Part shown: piece by piece, positions 41,405 to 50,679 of the stretch | How positions within the stretch are numbered: the first letter of the stretch is position 1 | How the letters are laid out: each line of letters starts with the position of its first letter | DNA from: CSP1-4 sp963777975 | GTDB taxonomy: Bacteria; Chloroflexota; Limnocylindria; Limnocylindrales; CSP1-4 | Length of the DNA stretch: 64,000 nt | NCBI GenBank assembly: GCA_963777975.1 | Contig: CAVZSO010000002.1 | Span: forward strand, 1 to 64,000 | Direction: 5' to 3' | Notes under the pieces: generated by a model | Told to the model about the DNA's origin: nothing | What the model saw: only the letters and a program-made list of their open reading frames with translations | Databases searched by the model: none | Translations under genes and position numbers: made by a program

Positions 41405-42428
41405 CCCCGCCCTCAGAGCTGTGCATGAACGCGACGAGGTCGGTCTTCTCCTCCTTCGTCAGCTTCAGCTGAAGCACGAGGTTGAAGAACTCGACCGTGT
41501 CCTCCAGCGTCAGGCAGCGGCCGTCGTGCAGGTACGGCGGGCTGTCCTTGATGCCGCGGAGCGTGAAGGTCTTGATCGGGCCGTCGCCCGGCTCGCTCGA
41601 TGAAGCGCTCGAGCGTGCAGGTCGTGCATCTGGTGGTCCAGGTAGGCCGGCGCCGGGTGGCAGGTGGCGCACTGGCGCCTTGCCGAAGAAGAGCTTCTCG
41701 CCGCGCAGCTCCGCTTCGGTCGCCTTCGCCGGGTCGAGCCGGCCGGTCATCGGGTCGAGCTTCGGCGCCGGCGGGAAGTCGAACATGTTCTGCATCTGCG
41801 CCATGTGGCTGACCTGCGACGCGGTCGAGGATCGATGAACCCCTTCTTCATCGCGTGGATCGGGTCGCCGTTGAAGTAGGCGGTGCGCTGCTCGAACTCG
41901 GTGAAGTCCTCGACCGAGCGCAGGCTGCGCTTCGAGCCGTGGATCTGCTGCTGGTTGACGCCGCGCAGGCTGATCGTGTCGAGGCGGAAGCGGCGCTGCT
42001 GCGGGCGGTCGTCGGGGTTGAGGTGGAACTGCGCGGTCGTGTGGCCGTTGACGTGGCAGTCGAGGCAGGTGACGCCCAGGCTCGGCTGCGCGCGTCTTGC
42101 GGTCGTCGGTCGGGTTGAACTCCTCCTGCGGCAGCGGCGTGAGCAGCATGCGCAGGCCGTCGAGCTGCACCGGCGTGAGGATGTCCTTGAACAGGCGGTA
42201 GAAGTTGTTGATCGAGACGACCTCGCCGCGCGAGACGTCGCCCAGCTCCGGGCCGGTTCTGCAGGAAGATGGCCGGCGGGAACTCGGGCAGGAACGCGTC
42301 GGGCAGGTCGAAGTCGACGTCGAAGCGCTCCAGCCGCGGGAACATCGCGATCTGCATCTGCGGGAAGACCTGCCCGCCGGTGGCGTGCTTCGGGTGCGGC
42401 AGCGGCGGGTAGGGGAACGCGTTGGCCG
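41405..42428 (-). CDS. Di-heme cytochrome c peroxidase-like protein, N-terminus cut by the junction
   Basis: Reads leftward from the join. The pieces are FPRLERFDVDFDLPDAFLPE, LGVTCLDCHVNGHTTAQFHL (CLDCH heme site), RRFRLDTISLRGVNQQQIHG, SKRSLRSVEDFTEFEQRTAY, a second CxxCH region with HQMHDLHV-type ligands, and KTFTLRGIKDSPPYLHDGRC then LTLEDTVEFFNLVLQLKLTK. The latter is the MauG/CcpA-type C-terminal signature. Frameshifted several times. Secretion and electron partner are unknown. The C-terminal end is approximate. Confidence 0.75.
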
Positions 42429-42473
42429 AGCAATACGAAACTGAGTCAAGACGTTACAATAACCAACATTGCT
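42429..42473. other. Adapter-bearing chimeric junction G/H
   Basis: AGCAATACG, exact to the adapter complement, is followed by AAACTGAGTC, then GTTACAATAACCAACATTGCT at the right (a decayed TTACGTATTGCT). It cuts the cytochrome peroxidase gene. Composition and gene type change to Bradyrhizobium-like immediately to the right. Confidence 0.75.
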
Positions 42474-42958
42474 AAACCTATGCTCGCTATTACAATAACA
42501 TCAGAACGCATCGGTCATTGGACAAGGACGCGCCGGTCTCTCGCCCGGTTCAGCGGATCGGAAGACTGAGTTCACCTTCTCAATCCTTGGCGGACTTCAT
42601 CACCACTACGTCCGCGTTTAGGTTTTCGGCACACACAAGGTCGGAACCATCATGCCACGCGACTCGGGCTCCATCATCGCTACGTTCGGGTTTAAGTTTT
42701 CGGGCACACAGCCACCAACGTCGTCCGCCCGAGCCGACGAGGTGATCGAATAGAGAGGCAGTTTGCTGCATCTGCATGAGTTCGTTATTGACCCAAAGCG
42801 GACATCGCCAGCTGGAGTTACGCAATACCATGCAGGCGATATCGGACGAAAGTTATCAAATTTGCGCGCAACTATTGTTGAGTTGCTTCAACAAGTAGAA
42901 AGTCGGACTTTGCTTTGGTTTGACGGAGGAGGAGTGAGCCAAAGGAAAGTACCCAATC
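42474..42958. other. Gene-poor start of piece H with repeat remnants
   Basis: No gene recognised. It contains two related strings, TTTAGGTTTTCGGCACACA at about 42618 and TTTAAGTTTTCGGGCACACA at about 42691, and a partial copy of the piece H palindrome (GACCCAAAGCGGACAT) ending at 42806. Confidence 0.4.
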
Positions 42959-43220
42959 ATGCGTAGGATATTTAAGAATATCGCAGCATTGGCATTGATG
43001 GTTGGTGCGCTCATTGGAAGCGTAGGAACCAGCGATGCTCAAAACTACCGCTACTACAATAACGCTTACTGGTCGGGACCGGCATATAATGGCGTCTTGA
43101 TCGTTGACCGCGCTATGGCGCCTATGCCTTCTCGAGCGTGGCTATTACACAAACTCGTTCAATAATAGCCCAAAATGCTGGCGATCACCGCGTCCCTCGA
43201 CTACGTTCCGTGTTATTAAC
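42959..43220 (+). CDS. Small exported protein, function unknown (frameshifted)
   Basis: The ATG at 42959 gives MRRIFKNIAALALMVGALIG, then TSDAQNYRYY, a clear signal peptide cleaved near DAQ. The mature protein is Tyr/Asn-rich (NNAYWSGPAYNGVLIVDRA), and an indel near 43110 shifts it. Short exported proteins of this composition are common in Bradyrhizobium-like genomes. Function unknown. Confidence 0.5.
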
Positions 43221-43467
43221 TGAACAAAGAGGTTGTTGGGGGCTGGCGCCAACGCTAGTCCACGGATTAGTCAGGCCCCACATAACCGCTTTAGCGGAAG
43301 GTTCGCTATTGGCCCCTTTGCAAACATAGGCTGCTCAGTGCACATGCCTGCTTCTGACCCAAAGCGGACATCAGCCAGCATCTGTTGCGGTAGCGAGGCC
43401 GATTTCAACCCCCTATTAAAGCACTCCATTGAGCCGATACTATGTCTAGTCTGAGTTGGGGGCAAGG

Positions 43468-44160
43468 ATGAGGCGGCGGGAATTTCTCGGCGTTTTGGGT
43501 GGTGCGGCGGCATGGCCGCTGGCGCGCGCGCAGTCAAAAGCCACCCCCCCGCGGGCGTTACGAAGCAGGATGACTTTGCTGGCAAACTCGATTCCGTTTT
43601 GCAACAGGCGGAGCAGCTCGAGGATTCCCGTAGCCGCGATTCAGCGCGCCGTTGCGATCTCACGCCAGCCGACTTTCTCCAAAAAGACGCGTTCCGCGCT
43701 CTTCGACATTTCCGAGCCGTCGGCGAACAAGAGATTTAACCTTTTGGATTTCACATCAGGTCAGGTCACCGCCCACTTCGCGGCGCATGGAAAAAGCAAT
43801 GGACCCCACGCGAGAGCCATCAAATTCAAAGGCTTTCAGCGGGACCCAAACATGGTCCCGCTGGGTCCGCTCAAGACCGTGCACGCGCCTCGCGAGGTGA
43901 CGGACCATTACCGGACGATCGTGGACCGCTACGACAAAACCGTTTATCGAAACATGATCGTTGGCGTCCTCGAGGGGTGCGGCCCCGTACAATCGTTACA
44001 TCAACCACACGCCGAATATGAAAATGGGGTTATCCACCCGAACTGGTACACGACCGCTGGTTTTCGCGCCAAGAATAACGGCATGCTGGGCGAGTCGGCC
44101 GCATCACCGTCGATCCGGCAGACAAACAACAGATCATCACGCGCCTTCAGGGAGCACTGA
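43468..44160 (+). pseudogene. Tat-signal ABC substrate-binding start joined to unrecognised sequence
   Basis: The ATG at 43468 gives MRRREFLGVLGGAAAWPLAR, the N-terminus of the ABC_sub_bind family seen at 44454. After about 22 residues the sequence no longer matches that family. It continues as an open frame of 230 residues (HAREVTDHYRTIVDRY-like text, TVYRNMIVGVLEGCGP) that I do not recognise and that probably changes frame at least once. It may be a decayed gene with a remnant signal peptide. Confidence 0.35.
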
Positions 44161-44305
44161 TCTGTACGCGACGGTCGGAGATGCCCCTATAGAACAAATA
44201 TTCTGGTACAGCTTTCCGCCCAGTCAGCGGCAAGGTTTCGCTTCTTGTGTGCCATTTTGCTGTACGCGCGCATGCCCTCGACGGTGTGATCGAATGAATA
44301 CCGCT

Positions 44306-44379
44306 ATGTCCGCTATTGGCACTAAAGCGGACATTGGCTTGTGCACTGCACATGTCCGCTTTTGACCCAAAGCGGACAT
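44306..44379. repeat. Paired ATGTCCGC palindromes, copy 1
   Basis: Type A at 44306-44334 (ATGTCCGC, centre TATTGGCACTAAA, GCGGACAT) and type B at 44352-44379 (centre TTTTGACCCAAA) lie 17 bases apart with TTGTGCACTGCA between. The same order and spacing recur at 47357-47430. Confidence 0.8.
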
Positions 44380-44453
44380 CGCACCCCTTACCGCCCCATC
44401 TGACCCGGTACCTTCGAAAACTGGCGTCGTCCTGAGCCTTAAGGGGGTAGTTA

Positions 44454-45428
44454 CGTGCGCGGCGAGATTTCATCAAGATTGTTATTGCGGGCTCAGCAGT
44501 CGCTTGGCCGCTTGCGACGCGGGCGCAACAGCCCACTACGGTGATCGGGTTTCTCAGGCCACAAAGGCTGAGGAATCAGGACATCTGGTTGCCGCAGTTC
44601 GCGAAGGTCTCCGCGAGTCAGGCTATCCGAGTGACAAAGTTCTAATCGAGTTCGTTGGGGGGACGGCCGAGAGGAGCAACTGCTGAAACTTGCCGGTGAA
44701 TTGGTCGCCCTTCCGGTGGCGGCGATTGTTGCTGGCAGCCTTCCGTGGCGCGGGCAGCGAAGGCGGCTACGGCAAGCATTCCGATTATTTTCGTGACCGG
44801 TGCCGATCCACAGACAGAGGGACTCGTGTCCAGTATTAGTCGACCGGGCGGCAACATGACCGGCGTGAGCTTTTATGACATTCCGGTTACCGGCAAACGG
44901 CTCGCACTGCTGCATGAGCTGGTTCCTACGGCGGAGGTCATCGCCGTTCTGCAGGACCCAAACTCTGCGACGTTTCAGACTGAGAGCCGTGAAATAGAGA
45001 CGGCAGTTCGCGCCATGGGGCAGAAAATCATTACTGTCAAAGCGGGCAGCGAACAGGAAATCAATGCCGCCTTTTCGACCGTGGCAAAGTCTGGTGCCGG
45101 GGCGCTATTGGTCGGTGGAGGTCCATTTTTTAACGCCCGGCGCAACCAATTGATCGGGCTTGCCGCTCTCCACGCAATCCCGGCGAGCTATGTGTTCTCC
45201 GGCTCCGTCGCCGCTGGCGGACTAGTCAGCTATGGATCGAGCCAGACGGATGCTTACCGCCGAGCCGGCGTTTACGTAGCTCGAATTCTCAAAGGCGAGA
45301 AGCCGGGCGATCTTCCGGTTGAGTTGCCGACAAAGTTTGAGCTTGCCATCAATCTCAAGACCGCTAAGGCGCTCGGCCTCGCAGTGCCTCCTGCGTTGGT
45401 CGCTCGCGCCGACGAGGTGATCCAATAA
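44454..45428 (+). CDS. ABC_sub_bind-family periplasmic substrate-binding protein (frameshifted)
   Basis: The N-terminus across frames reads RRDFIKIVIAGSAVAWPLAT and RAQQPTTVIGFL, a Tat signal. From 44745 one frame runs to the stop: ASIPIIFVTGADPQTEGLVS, RPGGNMTGVSFYDIPVTGKR, LLHELVPTAEVIAVLQDPNS, GAGALLVGGGPFFNARRNQL, ASYVFSGSVAAGGLVSYGSS, TKFELAINLKTAKALGLAVP and ending RADEVIQ. This is the TrpX-like family very abundant in Bradyrhizobium. The start is approximate. No permease gene accompanies it. Confidence 0.85.
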
Positions 45429-45436
45429 AATTGGTG

Positions 45437-45464
45437 ATGTCCGCTATTGGCACTAAGCGGACAT
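45437..45464. repeat. ATGTCCGC palindrome, single type A copy
   Basis: ATGTCCGC at the left and GCGGACAT at the right enclose a TATTGGCACTAA centre. It lies 9 bases after the substrate-binding gene stop, so it could also act as a transcription terminator hairpin. Confidence 0.75.
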
Positions 45465-45522
45465 CGCCCAACTAGTATGCCAAGCTCAGATCGCATGAAC
45501 CGATTTCACGCTCAGTTCGGCC

Positions 45523-45969
45523 ATGCTCAAGCTTCCTCCGCCCATTTGGACGCTGATTTATATTATTATCTCCGCAACGATTAGCTGGTTGCTTGACTGG
45601 CCTACGCCCCCGGGCCTGCCGCTTCTGCCGCTAGGAATAACTTCGGCGGCGGTTGCGTTCATCGCACCGGTGTGGGCTTTTGTTCTGTTTCGTCGTGAAG
45701 GTACCGAAATCGACCCAACTTCGCCCACCAATCGCAAACTGATGACGAGCGGTCCCTACCAGTTCACCCGCAATCCAATGTATCTGGGCCTCGTGATCCT
45801 TACTCTGGGCGTGGCGCTATGGGTCGGCGCTTGGCCAATGTTCATTGCGCCTGTCGCCATTTTCGCCACCGCTAATTGGGTCCACATTCCCTTCGAGGAA
45901 GCCAAGATGCGCCGTCAGTTCGGAGCAACTTATGAAGACTACATTGAGTGGGTGCGGCGTTGGGTGTGA
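45523..45969 (+). CDS. Isoprenylcysteine carboxyl methyltransferase-family membrane protein
   Basis: 148 residues, intact frame from the ATG at 45523. Four hydrophobic segments are seen: LIYIIISATISWLL, LGITSAAVAFIAPVWAFVLF, MYLGLVILTLGVALWVGA, and MFIAPVAIFATANWVHI. The conserved core LMTSGPYQFTRNPMYLGLVI (GPYxxxRNPMYLG) and EEAKMRRQFGATYEDYIEWV (EE..L...FG..Y..Y) carries the SAM-binding residues of the ICMT/PEMT fold. The bacterial substrate is unknown, probably a small lipid or thiol. Confidence 0.9.
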   Translation: MLKLPPPIWTLIYIIISATISWLLDWPTPPGLPLLPLGITSAAVAFIAPVWAFVLFRREGTEIDPTSPTNRKLMTSGPYQFTRNPMYLGLVILTLGVALWVGAWPMFIAPVAIFATANWVHIPFEEAKMRRQFGATYEDYIEWVRRWV

Positions 45970-45995
45970 GACCAACAGACTAAATGCGCCAGTGA

Positions 45996-46114
45996 ATGTC
46001 CGCTTTCGGAGTTAGGGTGGACATCATAGATGCGGGCGTCATGTCTGCTTTTGGGGGTAAAGCAGACATGGCGATTGCAGTGCGATATGTCCGCTTATGA
46101 CCCAAACCGGACAT
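45996..46114. repeat. Triplet of ATGTCCGC-type palindromes
   Basis: Three dyads: 45996-46024, 46041-46069 (variant ATGTCTGC / GCAGACAT with compensating changes on both arms) and 46087-46114. The compensating substitutions in the middle copy suggest that pairing, not just sequence, is retained. Confidence 0.75.
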
Positions 46115-46186
46115 GATGGCCTCGATAGACACTGCCCGGGCCCGACCATAAACTCGGGTCGAAATCGCATGGCAGGGCAACTTTTT

Positions 46187-47345
46187 ATGGCCGAAGCGCG
46201 GGTCGAACGACGGCTGGAGCCATTCTTGCGGCTGAAGTTGCCGGATATAGCCGTCTAATGGGTGCTGACGAGGAAGGCACCCTGGCAGCGCTCAAGGCCC
46301 ACCTCGATGTGTACTGCTTGATCCACAATTGCGGAATATCTGAGGCTGGATCGTAAAGATGACTCCGGCGACGGCGTCTTTGGTTGAATTCGGCAGTGCC
46401 GTCAACGCGTACGATGCCTTGGAAATTCAACAGCGCATGGCCGAACGTAATTCCACCGTTACCGACGATCGCCGCCGAAGTTCGCATCGGCATCAATATT
46501 GGCGACGTCATCATCGATGAGGGCGATGTCTTCGGCGATGGGGTTAATATCGCGGCTCGGCTCGAGGCGCTCGCTAACCCGGGCTCCGTCTGCATTGTGG
46601 ACAGCGCCGATCCGTAGAACCCAAAGGCAAGGTTCCTGTCAATGTCGCTGACTTGGGTGAACAGCAGCTAAAGAACATCGCCCGCCCGGTGCGGGTCTGT
46701 GAACTTCGGATGGGCGAGGCGGCGGTACCGAGAGCAGCTCTTACCCCCTGCCGGACAAACCGTCTATTGCCGTTCTGCCCTTCACCAACATGTCAGAGCC
46801 GGATCAGGAATATTTTTCTGACGGCATCACCGAAGACATTATCACCGATCTTTCCAAATCGCTGGATTGCTAGTGATCGCCCGCAAATTCGGAAAGAGAA
46901 ATTTGACGTTGTAAAGCGAGAGACGGAGATCGCCCTGGCGCTTAACCCGAACTACGCGCTTGCCTGGAATACACGCGGCAACGCCGAAGCTTACTCGGGT
47001 TACCCCGGCAGCGATACCCTATTTCGAGCGAGCAATGCGCCTCGACCGGCTTTTACGCAGCAATACATCCAATTTTCCGCATCAGCTTACCTTGTCGCCG
47101 GTCAATACAAGGCGGCTGAAGCTTCCTTTCGAGAGCGCATCCGGCTCGCACCCGAAACCGACCTATCGCGAGGCCTGCTAATTTCAGCGCTTGGCCATCT
47201 GGGACACATTGACGAGGCTCGACGCGTTTGGTCTGAGTTGAAGCAGCTAAATCCAAAGTACTCATTCGCCGGCCATCTCTCGCGCCTACCATTTAGCAAT
47301 CCCGCTGACGCGGACAGGATTAAGGACGGATCGCTGAGCAGGCTT
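46187..47345 (+). pseudogene. Adenylate/guanylate cyclase with TPR tail, internally deleted and frameshifted
   Basis: The ATG at 46187 opens EARVERRL. Across frames the class III cyclase domain is readable: MGADEEGTLAALKAHLDV, VKMTGDGVFVEFGSAVNA (catalytic DG...F segment), and FASASILATSSSMR-type text corresponding to VRIGINIGDVIIDEGDVFGD then GVNIAARLEALANPGSVCIV. The family's SIAVLPFTNMSEPDQEYFSD then GITEDIITDLSKS follows, and at about 46890 the sequence jumps to TPR text (ALALNPNYALAWNTRGNAEA, GQYKAAEASFRERIRLAPET). About 150-200 residues expected in between are absent. The last codons run into the palindrome pair at 47357. Confidence 0.65.
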
Positions 47346-47356
47346 GGTGGGGATGC

Positions 47357-47430
47357 ATGTCCGCTATTGGGTGTAAAGCGGACATCGGTTTGTGCGCTGC
47401 AGATGTCCGCTTTTGACCCAAAGCGGACAT
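47357..47430. repeat. Paired ATGTCCGC palindromes, copy 2
   Basis: Type A at 47357-47385 and type B at 47403-47430 are separated by 17 bases containing TTGTGCGCTGCA. Spacing and order are identical to the pair at 44306-44379, which makes a 74-bp composite unit. Confidence 0.8.
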
Positions 47431-47472
47431 GCAAGAACGTTTGACTGTCGGCTTGATGGAGGGGTTATGGAG

Positions 47473-47862
47473 TTAGGCCGCGTTCAGCGCACTGATGGTG
47501 ACGTAGTACCCGTCAAGATCTCGGAGCGAAAACTCCGCGGTTCCAGTGTTGGGATTCACGTGTGGCTCTTCTTCCAGCCGGCTGACAAGAGCGCGCGCCC
47601 TTGGCAAAGCTAAGTCAAAGTTGTCGACCCGGAAGAACAAGAGCAGGCCGTTTCCAGGCTTGGCGTAGTCGGGGCTTGTCAACGACGGATGCTCGTGCGT
47701 CCCCCACTTGTGGAGACAGAGCAATACCGTTCCATCCGAGTCGAGGATTTGCCCGAAGTAGTCGTGGGCAGGAGCCGTCTCCGGCAGGCCAAGTAGCGAC
47801 TGGTACCACTTGAAGCTCTGGGGTACGTCAGCTACGCCAATGATCGTCCACGTGCGCTTCAT
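47473..47862 (-). CDS. VOC-family (glyoxalase-like) protein
   Basis: 129 residues, intact. From the ATG at 47862: WTIIGVADVPQSFKWYQSLL, DYFGQILDSDGTVLLCLHKW, NGLLLFFRVDNFDLALPRAR, and FSLRDLDGYYVTISALNAA, the paired beta-alpha-beta-beta-beta layout with the RDLDGYYV end. Metal ligands are not complete by eye (H in LHKW, E in SLRD...). Function undetermined; such proteins are often small-molecule lyases or resistance proteins. Confidence 0.85.
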   Translation of the reverse strand: MKRTWTIIGVADVPQSFKWYQSLLGLPETAPAHDYFGQILDSDGTVLLCLHKWGTHEHPSLTSPDYAKPGNGLLLFFRVDNFDLALPRARALVSRLEEEPHVNPNTGTAEFSLRDLDGYYVTISALNAA

Positions 47863-47962
47863 GTAAAGTCACAAACCCTTCGGCAAATCTGCGCAACTGT
47901 GCAACTTAAACACGGCCTTCGTGCGCCCAATGTCTCAGCATGCTAAAGCGAAAGGAAATGCA

Positions 47963-48436
47963 ATGGCAAAGAACACGATTTGCCTCTGGTACGATAAGGA
48001 TGCCGAGGCCGCTGCTCGCTTTTATGCCGAGACCTTTCCCGACAGCACGGTGGGTGCCATCCACCGGGCACCCAGTGACTACCCATCCGGCAAGAAGGGA
48101 GATGTGCTGACAGTCGAGTTCAAAGTTGCCGGCGTCTCCTGTATCGGCCTCAACGGCGGTCCCACGTTCAAACATAACGAAGCCTTCTCGTTCCAGATCG
48201 CCACTGACGATCAACCCGAGACCGACCGCTATTGGAACGCCATCGTGGGCAACGGCGGCGAGGAGAGCGCGTGTGGCTGGTGCAAAGACAAGTGGGGCGT
48301 GTCGTGGCAAATCACGCCGCGTGTGCTGACCGAGGCGCTGGCGGCCGGCGGCGATGAAGCAAAGCGCGCGTTTGATGCGATGATGGGCATGAAGAAGATC
48401 GACATCGCCGCAATCAAGGCGGCGCGGCGCGGCTGA
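47963..48436 (+). CDS. VOC / PhnB-type (3-demethylubiquinone methyltransferase-like) protein
   Basis: 157 residues from the ATG at 47963 (AKNTICLWYDKDAEAAARFY). KKGDVLTVEFKVAGVSCIGL, NGGPTFKHNEAFSFQIATDD, GWCKDKWGVSWQITPRVLTE and FDAMMGMKKIDIAAIKAARR follow. NGGPxFKxNEAxSF and KDKWGxSWQIxP are the signatures of this subfamily. It is divergent from the VOC gene at 47473. Probably a cytoplasmic enzyme of unknown substrate. Confidence 0.9.
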   Translation: MAKNTICLWYDKDAEAAARFYAETFPDSTVGAIHRAPSDYPSGKKGDVLTVEFKVAGVSCIGLNGGPTFKHNEAFSFQIATDDQPETDRYWNAIVGNGGEESACGWCKDKWGVSWQITPRVLTEALAAGGDEAKRAFDAMMGMKKIDIAAIKAARRG

Positions 48437-48460
48437 GTTTCCGCGCGGCGGGACGCTGTG

Positions 48461-48488
48461 ATGTCCGCTATTGGCACTTAGCGGACAT
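48461..48488. repeat. ATGTCCGC palindrome, type A copy
   Basis: ATGTCCGC and GCGGACAT enclose a TATTGGCACTTA centre, 25 bases after the PhnB-like gene stop. A degenerate type B half (TTTCCGCTTTTGG) follows at about 48509. Confidence 0.75.
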
Positions 48489-48489
48489 A

Positions 48490-49010
48490 CGGTTGGCGCC
48501 AGCTAATTTCCGCTTTTGGGGGGTAGAGCCACGCAACGCAACGCGAGTTTTCATCAGAAAAATGGCCATGTGTCGCGCATGGCTTGCATTACCCCTGTTT
48601 GTGCGTTTGCACTCCAGTTTTCAATATTTTTGTTCGCCGACTTCAATCCAGAACCATCCTGTCCACGGCCAGAAATGGCACCCGACTGGGCCTACCTGGT
48701 CGCAGCACGATGATCTGCTGCCGCAACACCAGGATCTCGACTTCCAACGCCGCGCGCGGTCGGATCAGATCCTGAACTACAATCCCGAAATTATTCTGGA
48801 GAGTATCCAACATCCCGAAGAGATCATCCGATTCTGCGTCTCACGCCAACTGGATGAAATTTCACGACAGGGACAGCCGACCAATGTCGGGTAAGGCGGT
48901 TGGCGGCGTGCTCGGGTTGCCAACCGCCACGGGCGCGCATGTGACGCGCGTCACATGCAAGTTTTTCCTTTCAGGTAACGTTCCAGCAGGCGTTAGACGC
49001 AAGGCGGGGC
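48490..49010. other. Region without a recognisable gene
   Basis: Open frames exist but show no family features. A piece HDDLLPQHQDLDFQRRARSD at about 48700-48770 resembles text often seen antisense to old transposase remnants, but I cannot assign it. Confidence 0.3.
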
Positions 49011-49021
49011 ATAGCGTGAAA

Positions 49022-49340
49022 TTCCCTCGATTCTCGTGGTCGACGATGAGCCTGATGTTGAAGCGCTGTTTCGCCAGCAGTTTCGGCATGATCTCCGCGT
49101 CGGCCGTTTCGCGATGAAATTTGCGCCATCCGGCGACGCTTCAGCACATTGCTGATGCGGCGGCGTATGCAATCATTCTGATCTTGTCCGACACTAACAT
49201 GCCGGGGATGACTGGTCTAGAGTTGCTACCCAAGGCTAAGGCGGCTCGACCTGACGTCCCGGGGCGCGGAGGCGCTTTTTGCCAAGCCGATCGATTTTGG
49301 AGCGCTTCGCAACGAAATTCGATACGCGGGTTGAACGCGC
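49022..49340 (+). pseudogene. Response-regulator receiver domain, frameshifted
   Basis: Reads SILVVDDEPDVEALFRQQFR (acidic pair DDE), then LRVGRFAMKFAPSGDA. Across an indel AYAIILILSDTNMPGMTGLE carries the phospho-acceptor Asp in SDTNMPGM, and a degraded end contains KAARPDVP and DFGALRNEIRYAG. This is a CheY-like domain of about 110 residues with at least three frame changes. No output domain is attached and no kinase is adjacent. Confidence 0.6.
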
Positions 49341-49392
49341 CGTGATTACGTCCCCGTTCGGGGGAAAGCGGACATGCCTCGGATATCGCGGA

Positions 49393-49417
49393 ATGTCCGA
49401 TGACCCAAAGCGGACGT
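49393..49417. repeat. Degenerate ATGTCCGC-type palindrome
   Basis: ATGTCCG and CGGACGT enclose ATGACCCAAAG, a type B copy with losses. An isolated half-site (AAAGCGGACAT) precedes it at about 49365-49375. Confidence 0.6.
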
Positions 49418-49464
49418 GGAGTTCAGGGAACCAACAGCCGCGCATGGATCGGATAATATTGGAA

Positions 49465-50160
49465 TATGGAAGGATCGTCCGCGCTACCGCGCACCCGATA
49501 TGCCAGCGGCAACGTCCACGTCGCTTATCAGATCTTCGGCGAAGGTGAGATCGATCTCGTCTCTGTTCTGCTTTGTTTCAAATATTGAGACTTATTGGGA
49601 GGAACCGAACTCTGCCATTGGCTGAACAAACTCGCCAGTTTCGCCGTGTCATCACCTTCGATAAACGCGGCACCGGTTGTCTGACCGCGTTGAGCCTTCC
49701 GACCATGGACGAACGGATGGACGACGTGCGTGCGGTGATGGACGCAGCAGGCTCACAGAAAGCGGCTGTGTTCGGCTTATCGGAGGGTGGCTCGCTTGCG
49801 ACAATATTTGCCGGCATTATTCCGAGCGGTGCCGCGCGCTGGTACTCTGGGGCGCCTTTGCTAAATTTAGTTCTTGGTTTCCGACACCTGAAAAGCTCGA
49901 GAAATTCTTTGAGTATGTGGAGAAGGATTGGGGAACCGGCGCGAATTGCTCCGTATATGCGCTATCGAAAAGGATGATCCTGGTGTTTCGGGACTGGTTC
50001 GCGCGACGAGAGCGCACCGCCGCGAGCCCGGCCGCCGCTATCGCGTTGATGCGCATGAACAGCATGATCTACATCTGGGATTTGCTAATACGCGCATGTT
50101 CCGACACTCGGTGATTTATCGCACTCAGGATCCCGTTGTGAACGTTGAGGGCGGCTGCTG
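49465..50160 (+). pseudogene. Alpha/beta-hydrolase domain protein, frameshifted, 3' end lost
   Basis: Pieces: HVAYQIFGEGEIDLVSVL, then SNIETYWEEP, FRRVITFDKRGTG, SLPTMDERMDDVRAVMDAAG, and KAAVFGLSEGGSLATIFAGI with the nucleophile elbow GLSEGG. In Bradyrhizobium-like genomes this hydrolase commonly precedes a class III adenylate cyclase domain, which is not present before the join at 50240. At least four frame changes. The active-site serine is intact. Confidence 0.6.
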
Positions 50161-50239
50161 ATTGGCGAAAAACATTCCAACGCCCGACTTCTGGAGGTCC
50201 CGGGATTCATCACCTGCCTGTATCAGGGATGATGCACGG

Positions 50240-50292
50240 GCTTAATGAGTAACTTAAAAAAAAAAAACGTAACCCGGCTAATGCGTATTGCT
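50240..50292. other. Adapter-bearing chimeric junction H/I
   Basis: Twelve A at about 50256-50267 are followed by ACGTAACCCGG and then GCGTATTGCT (9 exact bases of the adapter end). GC content rises sharply to the right, where a truncated actinobacterial gene begins in mid-sequence. Confidence 0.75.
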
Positions 50293-50599
50293 GCCAGTGC
50301 CCGGTGGTCGCACCCTTCCGATGCAGGATCGAGCCGGTGGTCGCACCGCCGCAGCCGAAGTTCGCGAGCGTGTAGTCGTAGCCGCGGCGCTTGGCGAGCG
50401 GCAGCAGCTGGTCGGCGAATCCGTGGCGCGTCGTGCGCCCGACATCGGCCTGGTAGCCGACGGCGTAGGAGTCGCCGAGCGAGAGGTCATACGTGCGCGC
50501 GGCGGTCGCGTGCGACGGCGCGGCGGCGTGTGCGGCAGCGGGCATCGCGAGCGCCGAGAGCGCGGCGAGCGCCGCCACCAGGCGGAACCGGTGGGGCAT
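50293..50599 (-). CDS. Secreted SGNH/GDSL hydrolase, C-terminus cut by the junction
   Basis: The ATG at 50599 gives MPHRFRLVAALAALSALAMP with AAAHAAAPS, a signal peptide. TYDLSLGDSYAVGYQADVGR carries the GDS nucleophile motif, and YDYTLANFGCGGATTGSILH is the block II GxxG region. The protein then ends at the join after about 100 residues; the block V D-x-x-H is missing. Likely a lipase or esterase of the SGNH superfamily. Confidence 0.8.
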
Positions 50600-50679
50600 C
50601 GAGGTCTTCTCCGTGAGCGTGTGTGCCGGACGACGGTCCGACCCGGGACCGCCCGTCGCGCAAGGTAGCAACGCGCCGG

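Noticed and set aside
42600..42720. TTTAGGTTTTCGGCACACA-type pair as a regulatory direct repeat
   Set aside because: Only two diverged copies near a chimeric join; no gene context supports a function.
44306..48488. CRISPR array
   Set aside because: The repeats are palindromes at irregular distances with genes between them. There are no regular spacers and no cas genes.
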